A DNA stretch of 64,000 nt. Origin: Lentisphaeria bacterium (lineage in GTDB: Bacteria > Verrucomicrobiota > Lentisphaeria > Victivallales > Victivallaceae). Both the position numbers and the translations under genes were made by a program. Below, one piece after another: positions 25,424 through 34,650 of this stretch; positions within the stretch are counted from its first letter, which is position 1; every line of letters starts with the position of its first letter. Where the stretch lies: contig JALEMG010000016.1 in the NCBI GenBank assembly GCA_022768375.1, positions 1 to 64,000 of the forward strand, read 5' to 3'. The notes under the pieces are model-generated. The model was given only the letters and a program-made list of their open reading frames with translations. It had not been told where the DNA came from and did no database searches.

Positions 25424-25921
25424 ATGAAGACCTGTTTCCGCAATCTGAAACGATGGCCTTTCGCCACGGTGATGTCCGCCCGCAAATACGGATGCGACAA
25501 CATTTTCGCTCCGCATGGAGCGGAACTGGGTTCCCAACTGTGCATGGCGATCCTGCGCGGCGACAATCTGGAGGTGAAGCGGATGCTCGCCGCGGGTGCG
25601 CCGCCGGATTATCAGGACGAGCCCGACGGCTGGACCCCGCTGATCTACAGCGTATACTACCGCAATCCCGCCGCATGGGAACTCCTGCTGGAACGGGACG
25701 CCGACCCGGGGCGGAGCGATTTCTCCGGGCGGACGCCGCTGATGGTGGCGGCGATCGTCGATGACGACGCCTCGGTGCGCCGGCTGCTTGCGATCGGAGC
25801 GGACGCCGGAAGCCGGGACTGCCGCGGCAAAACCGCGCTGGATTTCGCCCGGGAGTTCCGCAGTCGGAATTGCGCCGTGCTGCTGGAAGCGGCGCGGAAA
25901 ACTCCGGAGGCGAACCGGTGA
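25424..25921 (+). CDS. Ankyrin-repeat protein
   Basis: A 165-residue cytoplasmic protein with about three ankyrin repeats, seen as LCMAILRGDNLEVKRMLAAGA, GWTPLIYSVYYRNPAAWELLLERDAD and GRTPLMVAAIVDDDASVRRLLAIGAD (about residues 38-145). These repeats mediate protein-protein contact; partners are not evident. An AAGGAGAG lies 6-8 bp before the ATG. It is monocistronic by context. An upstream in-frame extension is dropped because it lacks a ribosome site and would read through the promoter region. Confidence 0.85.
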   Translation: MKTCFRNLKRWPFATVMSARKYGCDNIFAPHGAELGSQLCMAILRGDNLEVKRMLAAGAPPDYQDEPDGWTPLIYSVYYRNPAAWELLLERDADPGRSDFSGRTPLMVAAIVDDDASVRRLLAIGADAGSRDCRGKTALDFAREFRSRNCAVLLEAARKTPEANR

Positions 25922-26523
25922 GCGGCAAACTCGGCGTCATCTCCCCGGCAAGGCCCGATGTTGCCGTCGGCATTGATGCGTATGCCGAGGAGGGATTCGC
26001 CGGACCCCGGAGCGCGCGGGCTGACCGGCGGAGCAATCTTTTCGGCAGCGCGGTCTGCGCGGTGCCGGGCCCGTTTCCGAATCAGAACAGTTCCACCATG
26101 ATGGTTGCGCCGCGGGCTTTCATCGGGATTGAAGGCGCCGTTGTAGTCTCCGCCGGAGCCGACAGTCGGAAAGCCGTCGGCCGCGCCACCATGGTGGGTT
26201 TTCCCGACGGTCTCCCCATCGATGTCCCAGTCGGGTCCGCGGCCGTTCGGCCGGATGTCCCGGGGCGGACCGGCGCTCCCGCCCGATCCGTCCGCGACGG
26301 AACTCCCGCGGGACGCGGTGCATACCCGCTGACGGCAAATGCCGGACCGCGGCACGTCGGCGCCGCATCCGATCCGCCTTGCCGCGTCCCCCGCCCGCGC
26401 CGGTAACGCACAACTTGCCCCCACACCCGCGGGGCGGCACTGCAAGGTTTCTCCCCGGAACCGCCGCCCCGCTTTTTTCATGCCTTCCGCCGGAGAAAAA
26501 TCGGGCAACTTTCCGGAAGTGAG
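25922..26523. other. 600 bp without a convincing gene, possible decayed coding region
   Basis: No frame has both a ribosome site and family-like sequence. On the minus strand, an ATG AAA AAA start at about 26480 is followed by a GC-rich run broken by frame changes. In one frame the 26000-26300 part reads GPDWDIDGETVGKTHHGGAADG and GGDYNGAFNPDESP, which looks protein-like, but it is not joined to a usable start. The MKKxGRRF opening resembles type II pseudopilins of Lentisphaerota, yet the usual hydrophobic LIELLV segment is missing. I call it a possible decayed pseudopilin-like gene, low certainty. Confidence 0.3.
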
Positions 26524-26552
26524 TTGATATTCAGGGAAAGACGCTATATATT
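26524..26552 (+). promoter_or_regulatory. Promoter of the XRE-regulator operon
   Basis: TTGATA (26524-26529), 17 bp, TATATT (26547-26552), about 60 bp before the XRE start. Confidence 0.7.
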
Positions 26553-26614
26553 ATGCTTGGCGGGTTTTGGAAATCTTCCCGCATCGGGGCGGCACATTGA
26601 CGGGGAAGGAACAT

Positions 26615-27403
26615 ATGCTTCGGAAGGACTTCGCGGCGAAGTTGCGGGAAATACGCAAAAAATCCGGCGTGCGCCAGAAGGAGATCGCCGCGCGGCTGGG
26701 TCTTTCCTGCGCCTCGATATCCCAGTTCATGAACGGGGTATCCCTGCCGAAAATGGACCAACTCAAAACGATGCTGGAGGTCATGCGCACCCCGGCGGAC
26801 GAAGCCGGAAAAATGCGTTTCATGCTCATGCTCGCCCGTTCCGGCGCCCCCGGACCGGACCCGGCGGCGGATGTGACGCAAGAGCGCTGGCCCCTGTCCG
26901 CCGGGGGGGAATTCCCCGGCATCGGCGCGCTCCCGGGGTGGGGAGACCTTAATACGCCGGACATCGCATTCGCCTCTCCCGGACGGCACGAGGGGGGGGG
27001 CGTGCCGTTGCTCGTTCTGGAGGACATGCGGGAATACTCGCCGGAAGTTCCGCTGGCGGTGTACGCCCGGGAAAGGATGCGGGAGACGGTGATCCGGGAT
27101 TTCGGAGCATTAGGGCCGCCGGTGATCGTGCAGACCACCGGCGAGCGGTTGAATATTCCCTTCGGCCATCTGGTCCGACTGGCGCTGACCGACACGCTGC
27201 CGGAGGATTACACCTCACTGCGGCTGTGCCGGTTTGCGGACGATTCGTACCGGCTGCTGCCGCCGGAGGAACCGCTTGACCGCAAATGGCGGGAGTTTCT
27301 GCCCCCGCCGGCCGACGGCGCGGAACGGTGCTGGCAGTTGCCGGTGCTGGAAATGACCCTCACGCCGGTGTGCCGGACCGGAGCGGAACAAGATCAGGGT
27401 TGA
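26615..27403 (+). CDS. XRE-family helix-turn-helix regulator
   Basis: A 262-residue protein with an N-terminal Cro/C1-type HTH (about residues 6-60: REIRKKSGVRQKEIAARLG, then SISQFMNGVSLPKMDQL). The remaining 200 residues are not a LexA, cupin or TPR domain that I can recognise. ATG at 26615 has AAGGA upstream; an earlier ATG at 26567 is only 15 bp after the -10 and lacks a ribosome site. It heads a run of genes with a small membrane protein, uppP, proC and a glycosyltransferase; the first joint is 4 bp, the second 10 bp, later ones overlap. Confidence 0.8.
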   Translation: MLRKDFAAKLREIRKKSGVRQKEIAARLGLSCASISQFMNGVSLPKMDQLKTMLEVMRTPADEAGKMRFMLMLARSGAPGPDPAADVTQERWPLSAGGEFPGIGALPGWGDLNTPDIAFASPGRHEGGGVPLLVLEDMREYSPEVPLAVYARERMRETVIRDFGALGPPVIVQTTGERLNIPFGHLVRLALTDTLPEDYTSLRLCRFADDSYRLLPPEEPLDRKWREFLPPPADGAERCWQLPVLEMTLTPVCRTGAEQDQG

Positions 27404-27407
27404 CGGA

Positions 27408-27653
27408 ATGAAGTTCTCCTGCTGCTGCGGTCTGGTGACCGGATTCGTACTTGCGCTGCTCTGCGCGGGCGGGGTGTATTACTACTTCTACTGCAAGGAG
27501 CATCCCGGCGCCTCGGCCGAGGGCATGAGGCACGTGGAGCATTCGTGGGAAAAAACCAAGGAGGCCGGAGACAAAGTGATTTCCACGGTGAAACCGTATG
27601 TGGAAACGGATGTGCCGGCGGGACCCGACGCGGAGGACCGGGTCCGAGAGTAA
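27408..27653 (+). CDS. Small membrane protein, unknown
   Basis: An 81-residue protein with one N-terminal hydrophobic segment (about residues 8-27, cysteine-rich at its start: FSCCCG) and a charged amphipathic tail. No family recognised. It starts 4 bp after the XRE stop and is followed after 10 bp by uppP, so it is inside the operon. It could be a membrane-anchored partner of that transcript. Confidence 0.6.
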   Translation: MKFSCCCGLVTGFVLALLCAGGVYYYFYCKEHPGASAEGMRHVEHSWEKTKEAGDKVISTVKPYVETDVPAGPDAEDRVRE

Positions 27654-27663
27654 CGATAAGAAA

Positions 27664-28497
27664 ATGGGTATTGCGATGTCCGAAACGACAACAGTCATTC
27701 TGCTCGCCGTCATTCAGGGATTGACGGAGTTTCTGCCGGTGAGTTCCTCCGGCCATCTGGCGGTCTTAAGCGCGCTCTGCGGCCTCGAATCGGAAACGGG
27801 GCTGTCGCTGGGGATCGTGCTTCATGCCGGATCGCTGCTGGCGATCGCGGCATTCTATTTCCGGCTGCTGCTGGGTTTTTTCCGCAGGGATCAACGGCAT
27901 TTGCTGGGCATGGTGATCGTCGGCTCCATCCCCGCCGGGATCGCGGGGGTCCTGCTGAAAAAGAGCGGGCTCGCCGACGCCATGTTCGGGGATATGATGT
28001 CCGTGGCGCTGGGGTTTCTCATCACGGCGTCGCTGCTCCGACTCACCGGCAAGACGAAACTGGCCGCCGACAGCAAAACCGAAGTGCGGGATATCTCGCT
28101 TCGGCAGGCGCTGACGGCGGGAGCGGCGCAAATGTTCGCCATCGTGCCGGGGATATCCCGCTCCGGCAGCACCATCGCCGCCGGCATCCTGTCGGGGATG
28201 AAATGGGAAGCGGCGGCGGCGTTCTCGTTTCTGCTGGCGCTCCCGGCGATCGCCGGAGCGTCGCTGCTGGAAATGATCGAACTCAAAAAAGGCGGCTTCG
28301 ACATGGGGGGATTTACGCTCTGGCACATGGGGCTGGGCTTCGTCGTCTCCGCGCTGGTGAGTTTCGCGGCGCTGAGTCTGCTGATCCGGTTGATCCGGGG
28401 CGGCAAACTGGCGTGGTTTTCGTGGTATTTGTTCCTGCTGGGCGCGGGAATCATGGTATGGCAGATCGTCTGCATGATGCGGGGGGTGAACGCATGA
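27664..28497 (+). CDS. uppP: Undecaprenyl-diphosphatase
   Basis: A 277-residue polytopic membrane protein of the BacA/UppP family, which removes a phosphate from undecaprenyl diphosphate to recycle the lipid carrier for peptidoglycan and surface polysaccharides. The signatures GLTEFLPVSSSGHL (near residue 19-32) and VPGISRSGSTIAAG (near 161-174) hold the catalytic glutamate, serine and arginine residues. About eight membrane helices. The start is MGIAMSE; an internal methionine (residue 5) is also possible. The stop overlaps the start of proC by 4 bp. Confidence 0.95.
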   Translation: MGIAMSETTTVILLAVIQGLTEFLPVSSSGHLAVLSALCGLESETGLSLGIVLHAGSLLAIAAFYFRLLLGFFRRDQRHLLGMVIVGSIPAGIAGVLLKKSGLADAMFGDMMSVALGFLITASLLRLTGKTKLAADSKTEVRDISLRQALTAGAAQMFAIVPGISRSGSTIAAGILSGMKWEAAAAFSFLLALPAIAGASLLEMIELKKGGFDMGGFTLWHMGLGFVVSALVSFAALSLLIRLIRGGKLAWFSWYLFLLGAGIMVWQIVCMMRGVNA

Positions 28498-29300
28498 AAG
28501 AACTGTATTTGATCGGCGCCGGAAAAATGGCCACCGCCATTGCCGGCGGAGTCGTCGGAGCCGGGGCGTTTCCCGCGTCTCAGTTGGGAGCATTCGATCC
28601 GGACCGCAACGCGGCGGAACTTTTCACCCGGACCACCGGCGTGGCGGCGGATTCGTCGTCGCCCCTCGCCGGGATCGCGGAGAGCAAGGCGGTGCTGATC
28701 GCCGTGAAGCCTCAGGCGCTGGAAACGGCGCTGGAGGGTCTGCGGGAAACGCTGAAAAACAAGGTCGTCCTCTCCATCGCCGCCGGAGTGCCCATCGCCC
28801 GGCTGGAGGAACTCTGCGGCACCCGGAGGATCGTCCGGATCATGCCCAACACCCCGGCGTTGGTGGGGTGCGGCGCGGCGGCGTTCGCGCCGGGGGCCGG
28901 GGCGGAAGCGGCGGACGTGGCGCTGACGGAAAAGATTTTCGCCTCCATCGGCACCGTGTGCAAACTCAAGGAGAGCGATCTGGACGCGGTCACCGCCCTT
29001 TCCGGCAGCGGACCGGCCTACGCGTTCGAATTCATCCAAAGTCTGGCGGACGGCGGCGTGGCCGAGGGTCTGCCCCGGGATGTGGCCACGATGCTGGCGG
29101 CGCAGACGCTGCTCGGCTCCGCCCGGATGGTCCTGCAGACCGGAGAACATCCCGCCTCGCTCAAGGATAAAGTCACCAGCCCCGCCGGGACCACCAGCCG
29201 GGGACTGGAAGTGCTGGCGGAACGGGGCTTTTCCGGCAGCGTCATGCTGGCGGTGCGGGCGGCGGCGAAGCGTTCCCGGGAACTGGGAAAAAAGGCATGA
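28494..29300 (+). CDS. proC: Pyrroline-5-carboxylate reductase
   Basis: A 268-residue NAD(P)H enzyme that reduces pyrroline-5-carboxylate to proline, the last proline step. The N-terminal GAGKMATAI (residues 8-16) is the dinucleotide loop. The C-terminal signature runs from ALSGSGPAYAFEF (near 167) to VTSPAGTTSRGLEVL (near 225), the conserved dimer/active-site segment. Overlaps neighbours by 4 bp on both sides. proA (46988-48250) acts earlier in the same pathway; no proB is in the window. Confidence 0.96.
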   Translation: MKELYLIGAGKMATAIAGGVVGAGAFPASQLGAFDPDRNAAELFTRTTGVAADSSSPLAGIAESKAVLIAVKPQALETALEGLRETLKNKVVLSIAAGVPIARLEELCGTRRIVRIMPNTPALVGCGAAAFAPGAGAEAADVALTEKIFASIGTVCKLKESDLDAVTALSGSGPAYAFEFIQSLADGGVAEGLPRDVATMLAAQTLLGSARMVLQTGEHPASLKDKVTSPAGTTSRGLEVLAERGFSGSVMLAVRAAAKRSRELGKKA

Positions 29301-30067
29301 CGGACGCGGCCATCCCGGAACGCTGCCTGTCGGTGGTGATGCCGGTCTACAACGAGGAAAACACCGTCGAAAGGATCGTCGAATCGGTGCTGGCCCGGCC
29401 GGAGGTCGGGGAGTTGCTGATCGTCGACGACGCGTCGAAAGACGCCAGTTGGGAGAAGTTGCAGCCGTTCGCCGGGAACGACCGGGTGCGGCTGTTCCGC
29501 CAGCGCCGCAATCAGGGCAAGGGCGCGGCGCTGATCCGGGGCTTCGCGGAGGCGAAGTGCCCCTATGTGATCGTGCAGGACGCCGATTTCGAGTACGACC
29601 CGGGAGACTATCCCCTCGTCCTGCGCCCGCTGGTCGAGGGCAAGGCCGAAGCGGTGTACGGGGCGCGGTTCATGAACACGCCGGGACAGGTGCGGTACTT
29701 CAAGCACGAGATGGGCAACAAGTTCCTCACTTTCATGTCCAACGTGTTTTCCGACATCCATCTCTCGGACATGGAGACCTGCTACAAGTGCTTCCGCCGG
29801 GAAGTGATCCAAAACCTGATCCTGACCTCCCGCCGTTTCGGGATCGAGGTGGAACTCACCGCGAAACTGGCCCGGTCGCGCAAACTGCGCATCTGGGAAG
29901 TCCCCATCTCCTACCGTCCCCGCCGTTACGAAGACGGCAAGAAGATCGGGGTCCGGGACGGTTTCGCCGCGCTGTGGCATATCATCCGCTTCAACTGCTT
30001 CACTTGCGACAGCGCGTGTTTCGTCAAACCGTGGGAAAGTGTGCTGCCCGCCTTGATAAATCGGTGA
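29297..30067 (+). CDS. Glycosyltransferase family 2 (DPM1-like)
   Basis: A 256-residue cytoplasmic GT2 enzyme without C-terminal membrane helices. [13 protein letters not shown] at the N-terminus, VDDASKD (near 47), [12 protein letters not shown] (near 72-83) and QDADFEYDP (near 95-103, with the DxD metal site) are all present. It resembles dolichol/undecaprenyl-phosphate sugar transferases, fitting its operon partner uppP, which handles undecaprenyl phosphate. The exact sugar is unknown. Confidence 0.88.
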   Translation: MTDAAIPERCLSVVMPVYNEENTVERIVESVLARPEVGELLIVDDASKDASWEKLQPFAGNDRVRLFRQRRNQGKGAALIRGFAEAKCPYVIVQDADFEYDPGDYPLVLRPLVEGKAEAVYGARFMNTPGQVRYFKHEMGNKFLTFMSNVFSDIHLSDMETCYKCFRREVIQNLILTSRRFGIEVELTAKLARSRKLRIWEVPISYRPRRYEDGKKIGVRDGFAALWHIIRFNCFTCDSACFVKPWESVLPALINR

Positions 30068-30081
30068 AAACGCGTTATTTT
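30053..30081 (+). promoter_or_regulatory. Promoter of the pfp operon
   Basis: TTGATA (30053-30058), 17 bp, TATTTT (30076-30081), lying over the 3' end of the glycosyltransferase gene. Confidence 0.55.
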
Positions 30082-30128
30082 ATATGAAATGCTTCGCTTC
30101 ATTCAACCCAAACATAAGGAACTTGCAA

Positions 30129-31787
30129 ATGAACAAAATTTCTCCGCTGCAGCAGGCGCGCGCCGCCTATGCTCCGAAACTTCCCGCCGCCTTCCGCAAC
30201 GGCGCCTCCGTGTGCGTGCAGGAGGGCGGCGCGACCTCCGCCGTGGCCGACGTGGACAAAATCCAGGCCCTGTTCCGCAGCACGTTCGGCAGTCCGGTCC
30301 TGACCTTCGCCCCCGGCAAAGGCGAGACCAAACCGGCCATCAACGTCGGCGTCATCCTCTCCGGCGGTCAGGCTCCCGGCGGTCACAACGTCATCGCCGG
30401 ACTTTTCGACGGTCTTAAATCCATGAATCCGGCCAGCCGGCTGTTCGGGTTCCTCAAAGGCCCCGACGGGCTGGTCAAGAATGAGTACATGGAGTTGACG
30501 GCCGGGATCATCGACGCCTACCGGAACACCGGCGGCTTCGACATGATCGGTTCCGGGCGGACCAAACTGGAGGAGGAATCCCAGTTCGTCGCGGCGAAAA
30601 ACAATTGCGAAAAAATCAGCATCTCCGCGCTGGTCATCATCGGCGGCGACGATTCCAACACCAACGCCTGCGTGCTGGCGGAGTATTTCAAGAGCAACGG
30701 CATTCCGATCCAGGTCATCGGCTGTCCCAAGACCATCGACGGCGACCTCAAGAACGAGTGGATCGAGGCCAGTTTCGGCTTCGACACCGCCTGCCGGGTC
30801 TACAGCGAACTGATCGGCAACATCGGCCGGGACGCCAATTCCGCCAAGAAATACTGGCACTTCATCAAACTGATGGGGCGTTCCGCCTCCCATATCGCGC
30901 TGGAGTGCGCGCTGCAGACCCAGCCCAACGCGGCCATCATCTCCGAGGAGGTCGCCGCGAAGAAAATGACGCTGGGACAGATCGTGGATCAACTGACGGC
31001 CATCATCGTCAAGCGGGCCGAGAAAGGCATGAATTTCGGCGTGGCGCTGATCCCCGAGGGACTGGTGGAGTTCATCCCGGAGATCAAGGTCCTCATCGCG
31101 GAACTCAACGACCTTCTGGCCGCCAACGCCGCCGCGGTGGAGAATATGGACAAAGCGGCCAAGGTCGCTTTCGCCGCCGGCAAACTCTCCCCCGCTTCGG
31201 CGCAGGTTTTCCGGAGTCTGCCCTCCGGCATCCAGACCCAGTTGTGCAACGACCGCGATCCCCACGGCAACGTGCAGGTCTCGCTGATCGAAACGGAAAA
31301 AATGCTGGCGGAAATGGTCGGCGCCAAACTCAAGGCGATGAAGGCCGCGGGCACCTACAAGGGCAAGTTCGCCACCCAGACCCACTTTTTCGGCTATGAA
31401 GGCCGGTGCGCCGCGCCGTCCAACTTCGACGCCGACTACTGCTACAGCCTCGGGTACAATGCCGCCGCGCTGATCGGCGCGGGGCGCACCGGGTACATGT
31501 CCAGCATCCGCAACACCATCCAGCCGGCGGCGGAATGGATCGCCGGCGGCATCCCGATCACCATGATGCTCAACATGGAGCGGCGTCACGGCGCGGACAA
31601 GCCGGTCATCCGCAAAGCGCTGGTCGAACTGGACGGAGCGCCTTTCACCACTTTTGCCGCCAACCGCGACCAATGGGCGGTGGAGACGAGTTTCGTCTAT
31701 CCCGGTCCGATCCAGTACTTCGGGCCCTCCAGCGTGTGCGATCTGGTCACCAAGACGCTGACGCTGGAAAAAGGCGGTTCGCTCTGA
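30129..31787 (+). CDS. pfp: Pyrophosphate-dependent 6-phosphofructokinase, long type
   Basis: A 552-residue enzyme phosphorylating fructose 6-phosphate with PPi, reversibly, in place of the ATP enzyme. Key features are [16 protein letters not shown] (near 74-89), [16 protein letters not shown] (near 175-190) and [13 protein letters not shown] (near 201-213), where GDDS and TIDGD mark PPi rather than ATP use. The length matches the long beta-PFP form known from plants and spirochaetes. An AAGGA precedes the ATG by about 10 bp. It heads the operon and suggests PPi-saving glycolysis in a fermentative cell. Confidence 0.95.
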   Translation: MNKISPLQQARAAYAPKLPAAFRNGASVCVQEGGATSAVADVDKIQALFRSTFGSPVLTFAPGKGETKPAINVGVILSGGQAPGGHNVIAGLFDGLKSMNPASRLFGFLKGPDGLVKNEYMELTAGIIDAYRNTGGFDMIGSGRTKLEEESQFVAAKNNCEKISISALVIIGGDDSNTNACVLAEYFKSNGIPIQVIGCPKTIDGDLKNEWIEASFGFDTACRVYSELIGNIGRDANSAKKYWHFIKLMGRSASHIALECALQTQPNAAIISEEVAAKKMTLGQIVDQLTAIIVKRAEKGMNFGVALIPEGLVEFIPEIKVLIAELNDLLAANAAAVENMDKAAKVAFAAGKLSPASAQVFRSLPSGIQTQLCNDRDPHGNVQVSLIETEKMLAEMVGAKLKAMKAAGTYKGKFATQTHFFGYEGRCAAPSNFDADYCYSLGYNAAALIGAGRTGYMSSIRNTIQPAAEWIAGGIPITMMLNMERRHGADKPVIRKALVELDGAPFTTFAANRDQWAVETSFVYPGPIQYFGPSSVCDLVTKTLTLEKGGSL

Positions 31788-32086
31788 TGGATTCGACCAT
31801 CGACATCAAGTATGTGGCCGATCTGGCCCGACTGGAACTCTCCCCGGAACAGTCGGAGAAACTCCAGCGGGAACTGGGCCGGGTGGTGGAATACATCGCG
31901 GAACTGGCGGAACTGGACGTGACCGGCGTTGAGCCGACCGCCCACGCCGCCGCGCTGACCAACGTCTGGCGGGAGGACGCGGCGGAACCGTCGTTCCCCC
32001 GGGCGGAGATGCTGGCCAACGCCCCCGGCACCATCCGCGATGAACTCATCAAAGTGCCCCGGGTCCTGCCCGGCGAGGAGGAGTAG
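31787..32086 (+). CDS. gatC: Asp-tRNA(Asn)/Glu-tRNA(Gln) amidotransferase subunit C
   Basis: A 99-residue GatC, the small chaperone-like subunit that holds GatA and GatB together in the amidotransferase. The family pattern VADLARLELSPEQ, the LGRVVEYIAELAELDVTGVEPT segment and a DEL/KVPRVL tail are all present. Its ATG overlaps the pfp stop by one base. gatA follows 3 bp later; gatB is not in the window, which breaks the usual gatCAB order. Confidence 0.93.
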   Translation: MDSTIDIKYVADLARLELSPEQSEKLQRELGRVVEYIAELAELDVTGVEPTAHAAALTNVWREDAAEPSFPRAEMLANAPGTIRDELIKVPRVLPGEEE

Positions 32087-32089
32087 GAG

Positions 32090-33532
32090 ATGGACATCCG
32101 CAAGGCAACGCTGCATGCGCTGGCCGACGGGCTGGCGAAAAAGGAGTTCTCCTCCCGGGAACTTTGTCAGGCGTATCTGGACCGCATCGACGCGGAAGAC
32201 GGCAAAATCGGAGCGTTTCTGGAGATCGACCGGGAACACATGCTTCAGGCCGCCGATGCCGCCGACGCCCGGCGCGCCGCCGGTCGGGTCCTGAGCGCCT
32301 GCGACGGTCTGCCGGTGGCGGTCAAGGACAACATCGCCGTGAAAGGCGAACGCTGTTCCTGCGCGTCCAAACTGCTGGAACCGGTCAAGTCCCCCTACGA
32401 CGCCACGGCGATCACCGGATTGAAGGCGCGGGGATTCATCCCCTTCGGCCGACTGAACATGGACGAATTCGCCATGGGGTCGAGTTGCGAAAACAGCGCC
32501 TTCCGGCGCACGGTCAATCCGCTGGACCCCGCCCGGGTACCCGGCGGCTCCTCCGGCGGCAGCGCCGCGTGCGTCGCGGCGGACTTCGCTCCGGCGGCGC
32601 TGGGTTCGGACACCGGCGGCTCCATCCGTCAGCCGGCGGCATTCTGCGGCGTGGTCGGAGTGAAACCGACTTACGGCCGGGTCTCCCGGTACGGACTGGT
32701 CGCATTCGCATCCAGTCTGGATCAGATCGGTCCGCTGAGCCATGACGTGGAAGACGCGGGCATGATCTTGGACGCGATCGCGGGCGTGGACCGTCACGAT
32801 TCCACCACGCTGCCGGCGGCGGTGGATTCCTATGCCGCCGCCGCGGTCGAGGGGGCGAAAGCGGGTTCGCTGGCCGGACTTCGTTTCGGTCTGCCGAAAG
32901 AATACTTCACCTCCGGAATGGACGCGTCCGTGGCCAAAATCATGGACGAGAGCATCGCCCGGGTCCGGGCTTTGGGCGGCGAGATCGTCGATGTCTCGCT
33001 GCCTCATACCAAGTACGCGGTGGCGGTATACTATATCATCGCCACGGCGGAAGCCAGTGCCAACTTAGCCCGTTTCGACGGCATCCGTTACGGAGCGCGC
33101 AAGGAGGGCGACGGGCTGGTGGACACCTACTACAAGTCCCGGGGCGCGGGGTTCGGGGACGAGGTCAAGCGGCGGATCCTGCTGGGAACGTATGTGCTGT
33201 CCAGCGGGTATTACGACGCGTACTACCTGCGGGCCCAGCGGGTGCGGACGCTGATCCGGAAGGATTTCGAGGAGGCGTTCACCCGGTGCGATCTGCTGCT
33301 GACGCCGGTGACGCCGAGCGTGGCGTTCCACTTCAACGAAAAAAACGACCCGCTCCAGATGTACCTGTCGGATATTTTCACCATCGCGCTGAATCTTTCC
33401 GGTCACTGCGGCATCAGTCTGCCGGCGGGAACGGACCCGGAATCGGGAATGCCCATCGCCGCCCAGATCATGGCTCCGGCGCTCGGAGAGGCCCGGATGC
33501 TCCGGGCGGCGGCGGCATTCATGCGGAAATAG
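32090..33532 (+). CDS. gatA: Asp-tRNA(Asn)/Glu-tRNA(Gln) amidotransferase subunit A
   Basis: A 480-residue amidase-signature enzyme, the glutaminase half of GatCAB that turns mischarged Glu-tRNA(Gln) or Asp-tRNA(Asn) into the correct amide. The Ser-Ser-Lys triad is read from AVKDNI (about K80), the glycine/serine run VPGGSSGGSAA (near 147-157) and SDTGGSIRQPA (near 172-182). Normal length. Three bp separate it from gatC, and ruvC begins 3 bp later. Confidence 0.96.
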   Translation: MDIRKATLHALADGLAKKEFSSRELCQAYLDRIDAEDGKIGAFLEIDREHMLQAADAADARRAAGRVLSACDGLPVAVKDNIAVKGERCSCASKLLEPVKSPYDATAITGLKARGFIPFGRLNMDEFAMGSSCENSAFRRTVNPLDPARVPGGSSGGSAACVAADFAPAALGSDTGGSIRQPAAFCGVVGVKPTYGRVSRYGLVAFASSLDQIGPLSHDVEDAGMILDAIAGVDRHDSTTLPAAVDSYAAAAVEGAKAGSLAGLRFGLPKEYFTSGMDASVAKIMDESIARVRALGGEIVDVSLPHTKYAVAVYYIIATAEASANLARFDGIRYGARKEGDGLVDTYYKSRGAGFGDEVKRRILLGTYVLSSGYYDAYYLRAQRVRTLIRKDFEEAFTRCDLLLTPVTPSVAFHFNEKNDPLQMYLSDIFTIALNLSGHCGISLPAGTDPESGMPIAAQIMAPALGEARMLRAAAAFMRK

Positions 33533-33535
33533 GTC

Positions 33536-34048
33536 ATGGTCATCCTCGGCATCGACCCGGCGATCCGCACCACCGGGTACGGCGTGATCAGCGCCGACCC
33601 GACGGCCGGAAGCGGCATGGCGATTCTGGATTGCGGCGTGATCCGCAACCGGCCGAACCTGCCGCACACCGAGTGCCTGCGCCGGCTCCACGGCGGCATC
33701 AGCGAACTGATTTCGCTCTACCACCCGGACTGCGCGGTGCTGGAGGACCCGTTCGTGGGACGGAACGCCAAAACCGCGATCATCCTCGGCATGGCCCGGG
33801 GGGGGATCCTGACCGCGCTGGCCGACCACGCGATCCCCTCCTACGCGTATCCGCCCAGCGTGGCGAAACGGGCGGTGACCGGCAGCGGCGGCGCCGACAA
33901 GGACCGGATCGCGTTTCTGCTGGCAGCGGAGTTCAAGATCGAGGTGCAGAACATCCCGCTGGACAGCACCGACGCACTGGCGCTGGCCATGTGTCATTTG
34001 CAACGGCTGCGGTTTCCGTCGCTCTGCGGCACCGGAAAAATGCTCTGA
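33536..34048 (+). CDS. ruvC: Holliday junction endonuclease RuvC
   Basis: A 170-residue RNase H-fold nuclease that cuts Holliday junctions at the end of recombination. The first catalytic aspartate is in ILGIDPAIRTTGYGV (D7). The second acidic residue is in LEDPFVG, and the C-terminal pair is within DSTDALALAMCH. Length is typical. ruvA and ruvB are not nearby. The stop overlaps the start of the next gene (TGATG). Confidence 0.93.
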   Translation: MVILGIDPAIRTTGYGVISADPTAGSGMAILDCGVIRNRPNLPHTECLRRLHGGISELISLYHPDCAVLEDPFVGRNAKTAIILGMARGGILTALADHAIPSYAYPPSVAKRAVTGSGGADKDRIAFLLAAEFKIEVQNIPLDSTDALALAMCHLQRLRFPSLCGTGKML

Positions 34049-34650
34049 TGGCCAGTGATTTTCACACCCACCGCCGTCCCGCGCCCGGGATCGACGCCCT
34101 GATCTCCGCCCCGGAATATCTGCCGGACGCCAAAATCTCATTGCAACTGCACCCGTGGCATCTGCCGGAGAGATTCACGCCGCGACCGGAACTGGCCGGA
34201 GAACTCATGCGCTTCGACGCTCTGGGGGAAGTCGGTCTGGACCGGATGCGCGGCCCGGAACTGCCGGTCCAGCAGCGGTATCTGCTGGAATTCCTGCGTC
34301 TGGCGCAGGAGTTGCGCAAACCGGTGGTCCTGCATGTGGTCCGGTGTTTCCCCGAGTTGTTCGCCGCGCTCCGGCCGCTGAAACTCCGGGTGATGGTGCA
34401 TGGATTCCGAGGCACGCCGGAACTGCTGGACGAATTGTGGCGCCGGGGGATGACCGTCTCCTTCCACCGTTCGGTGCTGGGCCGGGAGGATATCCTCCGG
34501 AAACTGCGCCGCCCGGCGGGGCCGTTCGGCTTCGAAAGCGACGACGACCCGCGGACAACGGTCCGGGAACTGCTGGACACATGCGGCATCCCGAACGCGG
34601 AAGAACGGACCGATCAATATTTTGCGGATTTTCTGGAGGACCGGGCATGA
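34048..34650 (+). CDS. TatD-like metal-dependent hydrolase
   Basis: A 200-residue protein starting with the amidohydrolase HxH metal motif SDFHTHRRP, then LQLHPWHLP, EVGLDR, VLHVVR and VHGFRG, in the order of TatD nucleases/hydrolases. It is shorter than TatD (about 260), lacking part of the N-terminal loop. Compact TatD-like forms exist in many bacteria. It sits between ruvC and tcdA with overlaps on both sides. DNA or other phosphoester substrates are inferred. Confidence 0.85.
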   Translation: MASDFHTHRRPAPGIDALISAPEYLPDAKISLQLHPWHLPERFTPRPELAGELMRFDALGEVGLDRMRGPELPVQQRYLLEFLRLAQELRKPVVLHVVRCFPELFAALRPLKLRVMVHGFRGTPELLDELWRRGMTVSFHRSVLGREDILRKLRRPAGPFGFESDDDPRTTVRELLDTCGIPNAEERTDQYFADFLEDRA

